Assembly (NCBI RefSeq): GCF_030814435.1
Contig: NZ_JAUSUW010000008.1
Location: 124,001 to 188,000, forward strand
Source: Peteryoungia aggregata LMG 23059
GTDB taxonomy: Bacteria > Pseudomonadota > Alphaproteobacteria > Rhizobiales > Rhizobiaceae
Reading direction: 5' to 3'
DNA length: 64,000 bases
In this document: positions 1-9,185 of the stretch, piece after piece
How positions within the stretch are numbered: position 1 is the first letter of the stretch
Layout: the number at the start of each line of letters is the position of its first letter
Notes under the pieces: generated by a model
The model's database searches: none
What the model was told of the DNA's origin: nothing
What the model saw: only the letters and a program-made list of their open reading frames with translations
Made by a program: the position numbers and the translations under genes

Positions 1-37
1 CAAGGTGATCAGCGTCATGGACAGCGGCCACGCGCTC

Positions 38-192
38 CCCACCTCCCCCTTGAGGGGGGAGCTCGACGCGAAGCGGCGGGTGGGGGTGATCCGGGCGACG
101 AGTTCAATGTTATTGGGACACGCAGGCGTCCAGCACATCACCCCACCCCGGAGCTTCGCTCCGACCCTCCCCCTCAAGGGGAGGGTGTCGAC
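38..192. repeat. Pair of intergenic mosaic palindromes in opposite orientation
   Basis: Two related GC-rich elements lie head to head before the first gene. The first (about 38-92) has a CCCCCTTGAGGGGG core followed by GGGTGGGGGTGAT; the second (about 134-192) is its inverted relative with a CACCCCACCCCGGAGC head and a CCTCCCCCTCAAGGGGAGG core. The same two arms recur, in the opposite order, at 22556-22674. They resemble the short palindromic mosaic repeats common in rhizobial intergenic DNA. A transcript could fold into a long hairpin. No other feature is visible in 1-216. Confidence 0.7.
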
Positions 193-216
193 CGCTGCGG
201 AAGGACGGATCACCCC

Positions 217-552
217 ATGAATCCCACCTTCCTCCTCTGGCTCGGTGCCGCAATGGCGACCTTCCTCGGTGCCGCAACCGTCTCCAGGGCCTATGTCGAC
301 AACGGCAAGCTCTGGGTGCTCTTGGCCTCGCTCGCCCTCTACTGTGTCGGCAATCTGATGATGGTGAAGCTGATGCGTGAGGGGGGCTTGGGTCTGGCCA
401 TCTCCGCCTCGGCAATCGCCCAGCTGGTCCTCGTCAATGTCATTGCCTTCTTCCTCTTCGGCGAACGCCTGAGCGCCGTTCAAACGGCGGGCGTGGCACT
501 CGGCGTCGTGTCCATGGCCCTCATGCTCTATCCCGCGAAAGGAGGTGCCTGA
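217..552 (+). CDS. Small DMT/EamA-like membrane protein
   Basis: This 111-residue protein is almost entirely hydrophobic, with about four membrane segments, like a single EamA half or an SMR-type small transporter. The stretch ending in FGERLSAVQTAGVALG resembles the last two helices of DMT-superfamily exporters. A purine-rich GGAAGGACGG lies ahead of the ATG. Its stop overlaps the start of the next permease gene (TGATG), so it is translationally coupled to the ABC transporter. It may be an auxiliary membrane component or an independent transporter for the same substrate; the sequence does not decide this. Confidence 0.65.
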   Translation: MNPTFLLWLGAAMATFLGAATVSRAYVDNGKLWVLLASLALYCVGNLMMVKLMREGGLGLAISASAIAQLVLVNVIAFFLFGERLSAVQTAGVALGVVSMALMLYPAKGGA

Positions 553-1439
553 TGATATCAGCCCCTTCCCCCTTCCGTGACCGCATCCTGCCGGTCCTGA
601 CCGTCATCCTGGCGATCCTCGTGATCTGGCATATCTTCGTCGTCTATCTGAACGCGCCCTTCGTCCGCGATCAGGCCGCGCGCGCCAATGAAGAGATCAC
701 CTTCGCCCAGGTCGTCGAGCGGACCTTCGCGCAGGAACGCCCGATCCTGCCGGCGCCGCACCAGATCGTCGCAGAACTTTGGGACACGACGATCAACAAG
801 GCCGTCACCTCCAAGCGCAGCCTTGTCTACCATGCCTGGATCACGCTTTCGGCGACGCTCGCCGGCTTTGCCATGGGCACCGTGCTCGGCATCGCGCTCG
901 CCATCGCCATCGTCCATAACCGGGCCATGGACAAGTCGCTGATGCCCTGGGTCATCGCCTCCCAGACGATCCCGATCCTTGCCATCGCGCCGATGATCAT
1001 CGTCGTGCTGAATTCGATCGGCGTCTCAGGTCTGATGCCCAAGGCGCTGATTTCCACCTATCTTTCCTTCTTCCCCATCGTCGTCGGCATGGTGAAGGGG
1101 CTTCGCAGCCCTGACATGCTGCTGCTCGACCTGATGCACACCTATAATGCCAGCCCCTCCCAGACCTTCTGGAAACTGCGCTGGCCGGCGTCCATGCCCT
1201 ATCTCTTCACCTCGCTGAAGGTTGCCATCGCCATCTCGCTGGTCGGCGCCATCGTCGGTGAGCTGCCGACAGGGGCCGTCGCCGGTCTCGGCGCCCGTCT
1301 GTTGTCCGGCTCCTACTATGGCCAGACCATCCAGATCTGGGCCGCCCTCTTCATGGCGGCGGGCTTGGCAGCCCTCCTCGTTTCAATCGTCGGCATGGCC
1401 CATACAAGAGTTCTCGCACGCATGGGGGTCAAGCCATGA
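552..1439 (+). CDS. ABC transporter permease (SsuC/TauC/ThiX-like)
   Basis: Binding-protein-dependent transport permease of 295 residues. After an N-terminal anchor (about 10-30) and a periplasmic stretch it has the BPD_transp_1 fold with about five further helices. The ATPase-contact loop lies near LMHTYNASPSQTFWKLRWP (about residues 196-214). It overlaps the second permease by ATGA at 1436-1439. Together with the binding protein at 2333 it forms an NMT1/THI5-class importer, a family that takes up pyrimidine, thiamine-precursor, riboflavin or sulfonate-like compounds. No ATPase gene lies in the window; it is probably just upstream. Confidence 0.85.
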   Translation: MISAPSPFRDRILPVLTVILAILVIWHIFVVYLNAPFVRDQAARANEEITFAQVVERTFAQERPILPAPHQIVAELWDTTINKAVTSKRSLVYHAWITLSATLAGFAMGTVLGIALAIAIVHNRAMDKSLMPWVIASQTIPILAIAPMIIVVLNSIGVSGLMPKALISTYLSFFPIVVGMVKGLRSPDMLLLDLMHTYNASPSQTFWKLRWPASMPYLFTSLKVAIAISLVGAIVGELPTGAVAGLGARLLSGSYYGQTIQIWAALFMAAGLAALLVSIVGMAHTRVLARMGVKP

Positions 1440-2302
1440 ACGGTTACCTCGTCTTCGCCTTTGTCTTCTGGCTCGGTGCCTGGGGTCTGAACCAGTGGCT
1501 GGTGGCTCAGCGTCCGAAGGATCCATCCACCCGCCGTGCGATCGGCCTCGCCGTCCCCCTGATCTTCGGGATCACACTGCTCGTGATCTGGGAATGCATG
1601 GTGCGCGGCTTCGAGATCCCCTCGATCCTGCTGCCGGCCCCTTCAATGATCTGGGCCCGCATCCTCACCTCCACCCATATCCTCTGGGCGGATTTCCAGC
1701 AGACCTTCCTGAAATCGGTGATCACCGGTTACATCGCCGGCTGCGGCCTCGGCTTCATCGTCGCGATCCTGATCGACCGCTCGCCCTTCCTGCAAAAGGG
1801 ACTGCTGCCGATCGGTAACTTCGTCTCGGCCCTTCCCGTGGTCGGCATCGCCCCGATCATGGTCATGTGGTTCGGCTTCGACTGGCAGTCCAAGGTCGCG
1901 GTCGTCGTCATCATGACCTTCTTCCCGATGCTGGTGAACACCGTGCAGGGCCTGGCCGCCGCCAGCCACATGGAACGCGACCTGATGCACACCTATGCCG
2001 CCTCCTGGTGGCAGACGCTGGTGCGCTTGCGGCTTCCCGCCGCCTGGCCTTTCATCTTCAATGCGCTGAAGATCAATTCCACCCTCGCGCTGATCGGTGC
2101 GATCGTGGCAGAGTTCTTCGGCACCCCGATTGTCGGCATGGGCTTCCGTATCTCGACTGAGGTCGGACGCTCGAATGTCGACATGGTCTGGGCCGAGATT
2201 GCGGTTGCCGCACTCGCCGGCTCGGTCTTCTACGGCTTGGTGGCACTGGCAGAACGCCGGGTCACCTTCTGGCATCCGTCCGTCCGTGGTGGACGGGCGT
2301 GA
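1436..2302 (+). CDS. ABC transporter permease, second subunit
   Basis: A 288-residue permease paralogous to its upstream neighbour. The coupling loop is recognisable at LMHTYAASWWQTLVRLRLPAA (about residues 184-204), and the final part (GMGFRISTEVGRSNVDMVWAEI) is typical of the family. The start overlaps the preceding stop, so the two permeases are made together and probably form a heterodimeric channel. An AG-rich gap of 30 bases precedes the binding-protein gene. The substrate is inferred from the binding protein only. Confidence 0.85.
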   Translation: MNGYLVFAFVFWLGAWGLNQWLVAQRPKDPSTRRAIGLAVPLIFGITLLVIWECMVRGFEIPSILLPAPSMIWARILTSTHILWADFQQTFLKSVITGYIAGCGLGFIVAILIDRSPFLQKGLLPIGNFVSALPVVGIAPIMVMWFGFDWQSKVAVVVIMTFFPMLVNTVQGLAAASHMERDLMHTYAASWWQTLVRLRLPAAWPFIFNALKINSTLALIGAIVAEFFGTPIVGMGFRISTEVGRSNVDMVWAEIAVAALAGSVFYGLVALAERRVTFWHPSVRGGRA

Positions 2303-2332
2303 ACTGAACCAAAAACAAAAGAGGGAACTGAA

Positions 2333-3325
2333 ATGACAATCAAACTCGCATCCCTGCTGCTGGCTGCCGCGGTCTCGCTGACCGCCATGCAGGCTGCTGC
2401 CGCCGACAAGGTCACCCTCCAGCTGAAATGGGTAACCCAGGCCCAGTTCGCCGGCTACTACGTCGCGAAAGACAAGGGCTTCTACGAAGAAGAAGGCCTC
2501 GACGTCGAAATCAAGCCAGGCGGCCCTGACATTGCTCCCCCGCAGGTTCTGGCCGGTGGCGGCGCTGATGTCATCGTCGACTGGATGCCGTCGGCACTGG
2601 CAACCCGCGAAAAGGGCGTTCCGCTTGTCAACATCGCCCAGCCCTTCAAGTCTTCGGGCATGATGCTGACCTGCCTCAAGGAAACCGGCATCACCAAGCC
2701 TGAGGACTTCAAGGGCAAGACCCTCGGCGTCTGGTTCTTCGGCAATGAATATCCCTTCCTGTCCTGGATGAGCACGCTCGGCATCAAGACCGACGGTTCG
2801 GAAGGCGGCGTCACCGTCCTGAAGCAGGGCTTCAACGTCGACCCGCTGCTCCAGAAGCAGGCCGCCTGCATCTCAACCATGACCTATAACGAATACTGGC
2901 AGGTCATCGATGCCGGCATCAAGGCGGAAGACCTGGTGACCTTCAAGTATGAAGACGAAGGTGTGGCCACCCTCGAAGACGGTCTCTACGTGCTCGAAGA
3001 CAAGCTCGCCGATCCGGCCTTCAAGGAAAAGATGGTCAAGTTCGTCCGCGCTTCGATGAAGGGCTGGAAATATGCCGAAGCCAATGCGGATGAAGCAGCC
3101 GGCATCGTCCTTGAAAACGACGCCTCCGGTGCGCAGACCGAAGCCCATCAGAAGCGCATGATGAGCGAAGTCGCCAAGCTGACCGCCGGTTCCAACGGCG
3201 CCCTCGACAAGGCCGACTACGACCGTACCGTGAAGACCCTGATGGGCGGCGGTTCGGACCCTGTGATCACCAAGGAACCGACCGGCGCCTTCACCACCGA
3301 GATCACCGACGCGGCCCTCAAGTAG
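2333..3325 (+). CDS. ABC transporter substrate-binding protein, NMT1/THI5 family
   Basis: A periplasmic binding protein of 330 residues with a clear signal peptide (cleavage near AAA-ADK, about residue 24). The opening LKWVTQAQFAGYYVAKDKGF is the hallmark of the ThiY/RibY branch of NMT1-like proteins. Known members bind formylaminopyrimidines, hydroxymethylpyrimidine-type compounds, riboflavin or pyrimidine bases. It closes the ABC operon; GAGGGAACTGAA before the ATG is the likely ribosome site and a strong terminator follows. The exact ligand is not readable. Neighbouring urea metabolism would fit a pyrimidine-degradation role, but that is inference. Confidence 0.85.
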   Translation: MTIKLASLLLAAAVSLTAMQAAAADKVTLQLKWVTQAQFAGYYVAKDKGFYEEEGLDVEIKPGGPDIAPPQVLAGGGADVIVDWMPSALATREKGVPLVNIAQPFKSSGMMLTCLKETGITKPEDFKGKTLGVWFFGNEYPFLSWMSTLGIKTDGSEGGVTVLKQGFNVDPLLQKQAACISTMTYNEYWQVIDAGIKAEDLVTFKYEDEGVATLEDGLYVLEDKLADPAFKEKMVKFVRASMKGWKYAEANADEAAGIVLENDASGAQTEAHQKRMMSEVAKLTAGSNGALDKADYDRTVKTLMGGGSDPVITKEPTGAFTTEITDAALK

Positions 3326-3352
3326 AACCAGGCGGACCATGAAGCAAGACAG

Positions 3353-3380
3353 GCACGGAGAGAAATCTCCGTGCTTTTTT
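3353..3380 (+). terminator. Rho-independent terminator after the ABC operon
   Basis: A perfect 8-bp stem, GCACGGAG and CTCCGTGC, with a 6-base loop is followed by six T residues, 27 bases after the binding-protein stop. The rest of the gap up to 3647 shows no further convincing element. Confidence 0.9.
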
Positions 3381-3647
3381 GTAGGTTTTACATACATCTA
3401 GATGGATCAGCTCTGGCAATTCGGCAACACCAAAGTTCTATGTTGAACTATTCCTGATCTGGGCCACGATTCACGGTGCTGCCCTCTTGCAAGGCCAATT
3501 TCGATCCCCCACCTGTTCCCTAGATCTTTGGGATGCCCGCATCACGCGCTTGTGATAGCATAACGAAGTGAGCGTCTGCGGTGACCCGAAACCGTACTGA
3601 CCACGTATTCTGCATTGATTGCGACAGAGATTTTGGGGAAGGGACTC

Positions 3648-4832
3648 ATGCTTCGACACGCGAGCGCCAAAGCCGTGCTATTGGCCGTCACTCTTTCGCT
3701 GGCGACTTCGGTCGCCTTGGCGCAGGAACAACCGGCAGCACCGGCGCAGAACCTGCCCTCGATCATCGTCACACCGGCCAAGAGCCGCAGTCTTGTCGAC
3801 ATGATCGTCGCGACCGGCACTGTTCGTCCGGTCGAGGAAGTCTATGTCCAGCCACTCGTGGAGGGATTGGCCATCAAGTCGCTGGATGCCGATGTCGGTG
3901 ACCGGGTCGAAGCCGATCAGGTCGTGGCTCGCCTCAATGACGACACTCTGCTTCTGCAGCGCAGCCAGCTTATTGCCAACCAGGCCAAGGCAGAGGCGGC
4001 GCTGGCGCAGTATCTCGCCCAGTTGGTCGAGGCGGAAGCCAGCCTTCGCGAAGCTCAGCGCCAGTTCGACCGCGCCAGCCGTCTGGTCGAAAGCGGTTCC
4101 GTTTCCACCTCCCAGCGCGAGCAGGCCGAGACAACGCTGGCCAGCGGCAACGCCCGCCTCGAAACAGCCAGGCAAGCGATTGCCGTGGCTGAAGCAGACG
4201 TGAAGGTCGTCGAAAGCCAGATCGCCGACATCGACCTCCGACTGACCCGCACGGAGATCAAGGCTCCCGTTGCCGGAACCGTCTCCGTCCGCAATGCCCG
4301 CATCGGCGCCATCGCATCCGGCGGGGGCCAACCGCTGTTCACCATTATCCGGGACGGCCAGATCGAGCTCGTGGCCGAAGTCACCGAAAGTGACATCCTC
4401 CGCCTTGAACAGGGCCAGAAGGTGGCGATCTCGGTCGCTGGCAGCAATGCCACGCTCGCCGGCTCCGTCCGGCTCGTCTCCCCTGTGGTCGATCCCCTCA
4501 CCCGTCTCGGCGCGGTCCACGTTGCCATCGACGAAGACGAGGCAGCACGCTCGGGCATGTATGGCAGCGCAGCCGTCACCGTCGCGCAGGCAGATGCGAT
4601 CGCACTGCCCCTCTCAGCGATCAACACGGAAGACGGCGTGACGACTGTTCGCAAGGTCACGGACGGCACCGTCGAGATGGTCGAGATCAAGACCGGCATC
4701 CAGGACGGCGCCTTTATCCAGGTCACCGAAGGACTGGACGAGGGAGACCTCGTGGTGGCCAAGGCAGGTGTGTTCGTCCGCGACGGCGACCGCATCAATC
4801 CCGTCGAAGACAGCAGCACCGTTTCCAACTGA
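3648..4832 (+). CDS. RND efflux periplasmic adaptor (HlyD/AcrA family)
   Basis: The membrane fusion protein of a tripartite RND pump, about 394 residues. The chosen ATG at 3648 follows GGGGAAGGGACTC and opens directly into a signal peptide ending near ALA-QEQ; an ATG 33 bases earlier has no ribosome site. Next come a lipoyl half (VGDRVEADQVVARL), a long alpha-hairpin of Gln/Ala/Glu-rich coiled coil (about residues 100-190), the second lipoyl half (TEIKAPVAGTVSVRNARIGA), and beta-barrel and membrane-proximal domains. The pump gene starts 14 bases after its stop. No outer-membrane channel gene is adjacent, so it presumably uses a TolC encoded elsewhere. Confidence 0.9.
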   Translation: MLRHASAKAVLLAVTLSLATSVALAQEQPAAPAQNLPSIIVTPAKSRSLVDMIVATGTVRPVEEVYVQPLVEGLAIKSLDADVGDRVEADQVVARLNDDTLLLQRSQLIANQAKAEAALAQYLAQLVEAEASLREAQRQFDRASRLVESGSVSTSQREQAETTLASGNARLETARQAIAVAEADVKVVESQIADIDLRLTRTEIKAPVAGTVSVRNARIGAIASGGGQPLFTIIRDGQIELVAEVTESDILRLEQGQKVAISVAGSNATLAGSVRLVSPVVDPLTRLGAVHVAIDEDEAARSGMYGSAAVTVAQADAIALPLSAINTEDGVTTVRKVTDGTVEMVEIKTGIQDGAFIQVTEGLDEGDLVVAKAGVFVRDGDRINPVEDSSTVSN

Positions 4833-4846
4833 GGGGCGACGAAGTC

Positions 4847-7800
4847 ATGAACTTCTCCGCATGGTCCATACGCAATCCGATCGCGCCGATTCTGGCGTTT
4901 TTCCTGCTGATGGTCGTCGGCATCCAGTCCTTCATTGCCCTGCCGATCACCCGCTTCCCGAATATCGACGTTCCGCTGGTGGCAATCACCGTCGGCCAGA
5001 GCGGCGCCTCCCCGGCTGAACTCGAAAGCCAGGTAACGAAAGAAGTCGAAGACGCGGTGGCCTCGATCACCGGCGTCGACGAAATCAATTCCACCGTAAC
5101 AGATGGCCAGTCCCAGACAGTCGTCATGTTCCGGATGGAAGTACCGACCGAACAGGCGGTGCAGGACGTCAAGGATGCAATCGACCAGATCCGCGGCGAT
5201 CTGCCTGCCTCCGTCGACGAGCCGATCGTTACCAAGATCGACGTCGAAGGCCAGGCGATCCAGAGCTTCGCGGTCTCCTCGCCCAACATGAACCTCGCCG
5301 AACTGTCCTGGTTCGTCGACGACACCGTCAAGCGCGCCCTGCAGGGCCAGCCCGGCATCGGTCGCGTCGACCGTTACGGCGGTGCGGATCGTGAAGTGCG
5401 CATTGAACTCGACCCCAATCGACTGGATGCCTTGGGCGTGACTGCGTCGGATATTTCGAGCCAGCTCAAGGGCACCAATGTCGACCTCGGCTCGGGCCGC
5501 GGCCAGGTGGCCGGCGCCGAACAGTCGATCCGCACGCTCGGCGACAACCGGGACGTTGAAAGCCTGGCGAACACATCGATCGCCCTTCCCGGCGGCCGCT
5601 TCGTCAAGGTGTCCGACCTTGGCCGGGTCGTTGACAGTTACGAAGAGCCACGGTCTTTCGCGCGCCATGACGGCAAGCCGGTCGTCTCCTTCGCCGTCTT
5701 CCGCGCCAAGGGCGCGAGCGAGGTCACCGTCGCAGAGACCGTGGCCGAAAGTCTTGCCGAAGTCAGGGCCGAGAACCCCACCGTCCAGATCGAGATGATC
5801 GACGACTCGGTCTATTTCACCTACGGCAACTACGAAGCCGCCATGCACACGCTGATCGAAGGCGCGATCCTGGCGGTTATCGTGGTTCTTCTGTTCCTGC
5901 GCAACTGGCGGGCCACGCTGATCTCCGCCGTCGCCCTGCCCCTGTCTGCCATCCCCACCTTTTGGGTGATGGACATGATGGGCTTCTCGCTCAATCTCGT
6001 GAGCTTCTTGGCGCTCACGCTCGCGACCGGTATTCTCGTCGACGACGCGATCGTCGAGGTGGAAAACATTGCCCGCCATATCAAGATGGGCAAAACGCCT
6101 TACCGGGCGGCGATCGAGGCAGCCGACGAAATCGGGCTGGCCGTCATTGCGACGACCTTCACCATCATCGCGGTCTTCGTACCCGTCTCCTTCATGCCCG
6201 GCATTCCGGGTCAGTATTTCATCCAGTTCGGCCTGACGGTCGCCTTCTCCGTCTTCTTCTCGCTGCTTGTGGCCCGCCTCATCACCCCGATGATGGCCGC
6301 CTACCTGATGCGGGCGGAAGACGCGATGGACGACCATCACGACAACGACAGCCTGCCGCTGAAATTCTACACCCGCATCGTCCGCGGGACCACGCGGCGC
6401 TGGTATTCGCGGCTCGGCACCCTCGTCGGTGCGATTGCGTTTCTGGTCGGCTCGATCATCCTGCTCGCCGGCGTTCCCGGCAGCTTCATCCCGCCGGAAG
6501 ATGCAGGCCGCATCGTGCTCTCGGTCGAATTGCCGCCGAACGCGACACTCGCCGAGACGGAGCGCAAGACAGACGAGATCTACGCTGCGATCCAGGATAC
6601 TCCTGACGTCGCCAGCATCTTCATTCTCGGCGGCTCCTCGCCGCGCGGCGACCTGGAACTGCGCCGTGCCAGCGTCACGATGAACCTCGATCGCATCGAG
6701 CATTCGCTTGCCAAGACCCTCGTCAACAAGGGTCTCGGCGGCCTGCCCCTGATCGGCCAATACCTGCCGAAGCTTCCGGAAAACGGCCGTACCCGACCAC
6801 AATGGGATGTCGAGGAAGAGGTATTCGCCAAGCTCGCATCAATCCCGGACATCCGTGTCACCAAGCTCAACGACCGCGGTGAACGCGACATCACCTTCAA
6901 CTTCCTCTCCAAGAACGAGGAGGACCTGAACAAGGCTGTCGGCATTCTCGAAGCCGAACTGCGTCAGGTGCCGGAACTCGCCAATGTCAGCGCCGATGGC
7001 GCCCTGCCCCGTCCTGAACTTCAGATCCGCCCGCGGGCGGACGAAGCGGCACGCCTTGGCATCACGGCGCAGCAGATCGCTCAGACGGTTCGTGTTGCCA
7101 CCATCGGCGACGTCGATGCCGCCCTGCCGAAGATCTCGCTCGACAACCGGCAGATCCCAATCCGGGTCCAGGCCTCGCTCGACTTCCGTACCGATCTGGC
7201 GGCCATCCGGGCGCTCAAGATCCGCACGGCAAGTGGGGCGACTGTGCCGCTCTCCAGCGTGGCCGATATCGACTATGCCGAGGGGGTTTCCTCCATCAAG
7301 CGCAACGATCGCAACCGGGTGGTTTCGATCGGCGCAGGCCTTCCGCAGGGGGTAGCCCTCGACACCGCGACCAACGCCTTCCGCGACACCGTGACGAATG
7401 CCGATATACCGGCCAGCGTCCGCCTCGCCGAAAGTGGCGACGCCAAGATCCAGGCAGAGATGCAGCAGAGCTTCGTCAATGCGATGATCCTAGGCCTGCT
7501 CCTGGTGCTGACGGTGCTGATCCTGCTCTTCAAGGACGTGATCCAGCCCTTCACCATTCTCTTCTCTCTGCCGCTCGCGATCGGCGGCGTCGCGCTCGCG
7601 TTGATCCTGACGAACAACGCGCTGTCCATGCCGGTTCTGATCGGCATCCTGATGCTGATGGGCATCGTGACGAAGAACGCCATCCTACTGGTCGACTTCG
7701 CCATCGAGATGCGCCGCCAGGGCATGGATCGCCTCGAAGCCATGGTCGAAGCCGGTCGCAAGCGCGCCCGTCCGATCATCATGACGTCGATCGCCATGTC

Positions 7801-8170
7801 GGCCGGCATGCTGCCGTCGGCACTCGGTGTCGGCGAAGGCGGCTCCTTCCGCGCACCGATGGCAATTGCCGTGATCGGTGGCATCATCGTCTCGACGGTG
7901 CTGAGCCTTGTGGTCGTTCCGGCCTTCTTCCTGATCCTCGACGACCTCTCACGCCTGCTCGGCTGGGTCTTCAGTCGCTTCGTCGGCAAGAAGGAAGAAG
8001 AGGAAGAGCCTCTGACTCCGGAAGTCCTGTCCTTCCTCGCCCGCCAGAACGTTCAGGCGCTCGAAGCGATCGACAAGCGTGTCGCCGCCGTCGAACGGAC
8101 GCAGCCGGTTATGCGCAAGAGCGAAGGCAACAGCAATGTCGTGAATCTGCCGCCACTGGCGGCGGAGTAA
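4847..8170 (+). CDS. RND family efflux pump permease (AcrB/HAE1-like)
   Basis: A 1107-residue inner-membrane proton-driven pump. The N-terminus NFSAWSIRNPIAPILAF and the double-repeat plan (helix 1, large periplasmic loop, helices 2-6, repeated) fit the HAE1 group. The proton-relay Asp pair is present in TM4 (GILVDDAIVEVENIARH, around residue 399). The second repeat ends with FVGKKEEEEEP and a charged tail of about 60 residues, longer than in AcrB. It forms an operon with the adaptor at 3648. The substrate class (drugs, lipids or plant phenolics) cannot be read. Confidence 0.93.
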   Translation: MNFSAWSIRNPIAPILAFFLLMVVGIQSFIALPITRFPNIDVPLVAITVGQSGASPAELESQVTKEVEDAVASITGVDEINSTVTDGQSQTVVMFRMEVPTEQAVQDVKDAIDQIRGDLPASVDEPIVTKIDVEGQAIQSFAVSSPNMNLAELSWFVDDTVKRALQGQPGIGRVDRYGGADREVRIELDPNRLDALGVTASDISSQLKGTNVDLGSGRGQVAGAEQSIRTLGDNRDVESLANTSIALPGGRFVKVSDLGRVVDSYEEPRSFARHDGKPVVSFAVFRAKGASEVTVAETVAESLAEVRAENPTVQIEMIDDSVYFTYGNYEAAMHTLIEGAILAVIVVLLFLRNWRATLISAVALPLSAIPTFWVMDMMGFSLNLVSFLALTLATGILVDDAIVEVENIARHIKMGKTPYRAAIEAADEIGLAVIATTFTIIAVFVPVSFMPGIPGQYFIQFGLTVAFSVFFSLLVARLITPMMAAYLMRAEDAMDDHHDNDSLPLKFYTRIVRGTTRRWYSRLGTLVGAIAFLVGSIILLAGVPGSFIPPEDAGRIVLSVELPPNATLAETERKTDEIYAAIQDTPDVASIFILGGSSPRGDLELRRASVTMNLDRIEHSLAKTLVNKGLGGLPLIGQYLPKLPENGRTRPQWDVEEEVFAKLASIPDIRVTKLNDRGERDITFNFLSKNEEDLNKAVGILEAELRQVPELANVSADGALPRPELQIRPRADEAARLGITAQQIAQTVRVATIGDVDAALPKISLDNRQIPIRVQASLDFRTDLAAIRALKIRTASGATVPLSSVADIDYAEGVSSIKRNDRNRVVSIGAGLPQGVALDTATNAFRDTVTNADIPASVRLAESGDAKIQAEMQQSFVNAMILGLLLVLTVLILLFKDVIQPFTILFSLPLAIGGVALALILTNNALSMPVLIGILMLMGIVTKNAILLVDFAIEMRRQGMDRLEAMVEAGRKRARPIIMTSIAMSAGMLPSALGVGEGGSFRAPMAIAVIGGIIVSTVLSLVVVPAFFLILDDLSRLLGWVFSRFVGKKEEEEEPLTPEVLSFLARQNVQALEAIDKRVAAVERTQPVMRKSEGNSNVVNLPPLAAE

Positions 8171-8184
8171 GACACGAAACGCAA

Positions 8185-8224
8185 CGACAAGAGGCCGGGC
8201 GCACTGCCCGGCCTCTTGTCGTTT
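8185..8224 (+). terminator. Terminator after the RND operon
   Basis: A 16-bp perfect inverted repeat (CGACAAGAGGCCGGGC with its complement at 8206-8221) around a GCACT loop starts 14 bases after the pump stop. The T tract is short (GTTTGG), so it is a strong hairpin but not a classic U-rich terminator. Confidence 0.75.
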
Positions 8225-8276
8225 GGCCCGCCCCATCGATATCAGTTTAGGAAAGTCTGATTTGCCGTTGGGTCGG

Positions 8277-8290
8277 TTGATCGAAATCAA
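8277..8290 (+). promoter_or_regulatory. FNR/FixK-type operator
   Basis: The 14-mer TTGATCGAAATCAA exactly matches the TTGAT-N4-ATCAA consensus bound by FNR, FixK and related Crp/Fnr proteins. It lies 172 bases before the GTG of the Crp/Fnr gene at 8462. It could mediate oxygen- or NO-responsive control, or autoregulation. Confidence 0.7.
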
Positions 8291-8461
8291 TCCGAACTTC
8301 CTCACCTCGCGATATTGTGAGCGAACTGGAAAGGGCACAATTACCTGGACCTGCAGGAAACGCGCTGATCCGACGCAGCCAGGGCTTGGCAGGACGGACG
8401 GTCAACTGGTGCGACGATCGCAGCGAAGCATGCCCGATCGCCAGATGATGGATGGGGAGCC

Positions 8462-9154
8462 GTGAAGACCGTGAACAAGATCCTGAGACTGAACATCCGC
8501 GACAAGAACACGCTTTTGCGAACGTCTTTCTTGTCCCAGCTCGGTCCGACAGCCATGGCCTCGATGATGGAGATCGCCAACATCTCCAACTACGAGGCGC
8601 GCGACGTACTGTTTCGCGAAGGTGAGCCGGCGGACTGCTTCTACAGCGTCCTGAGCGGCTATGTCCGCCTCTACCGCCTGAACAAGGATGGTCGCGAAGC
8701 CGACATTCGCATCTGCGGCCCGGGCGACACATTCTCGGAATGCCTTCTCGCGGCAGGCGACAAGTATCTGTACAACGCGCAGGCGGCAGAGAGCGTGACG
8801 CTTGCCCGTTTCGACCTGCAGCGCGTGCGTACCCTGGCGGAACAGGAAAAGGACATCGCCAAGGCGATCATCCGCTGCCTGTCGGATCACCTGCGCACCA
8901 CCATGGACTGCATCGCCAACGATCGCCTGCAAACGGCACCGCAGCGGGTCGCGCATTATCTGCTGACCCATTGCCAGACGGAAGGCGGCCCGGCTTCTAT
9001 CCGCCTGCCCTTCCAGAAGAGCCTGCTCGCAGGCAAGCTGGGGCTGGCGCCCGAAGCCCTGTCGCGCGCCTTCTCATCATTGCGCCGCGCTGGCGTCACC
9101 GTACGTGGCCGCACGATCCAGATCACCGACGTCAACGCCCTCAGGCAGATCTGA
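8462..9154 (+). CDS. Crp/Fnr family transcriptional regulator
   Basis: A 230-residue regulator with an N-terminal cyclic-nucleotide-binding-like beta roll (about 30-140: FREGEPADCFYSVLSGYVRLY), a dimerisation helix and a C-terminal winged helix. The recognition helix reads APEALSRAF, giving the E-x-x-S-R signature of FNR/FixK/DNR proteins that recognise TTGAT half-sites. The N-terminal cysteine cluster of oxygen-sensing FNR is absent, so it is closer to FixK, NnrR or DNR types. The start is GTG after GATGGGGAGCC. The matching box upstream suggests self-control or control by a sister protein. Inducer unknown. Confidence 0.88.
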   Translation: MKTVNKILRLNIRDKNTLLRTSFLSQLGPTAMASMMEIANISNYEARDVLFREGEPADCFYSVLSGYVRLYRLNKDGREADIRICGPGDTFSECLLAAGDKYLYNAQAAESVTLARFDLQRVRTLAEQEKDIAKAIIRCLSDHLRTTMDCIANDRLQTAPQRVAHYLLTHCQTEGGPASIRLPFQKSLLAGKLGLAPEALSRAFSSLRRAGVTVRGRTIQITDVNALRQI

Positions 9155-9185
9155 GCGCGGCTGACATCTAGTCCGGCGCTCCTGC

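Noticed and set aside
1..30. End of an upstream gene (possible ABC ATPase)
   Set aside because: A TGA at 4-6 could be its stop, but too few bases are present to identify a protein.
4055..6802. 915-codon open frame on the minus strand, antisense to the RND genes
   Set aside because: It is a codon-bias shadow of the adaptor and pump genes, with His/Arg/Asp/Gly-rich low-complexity composition and no family resemblance.
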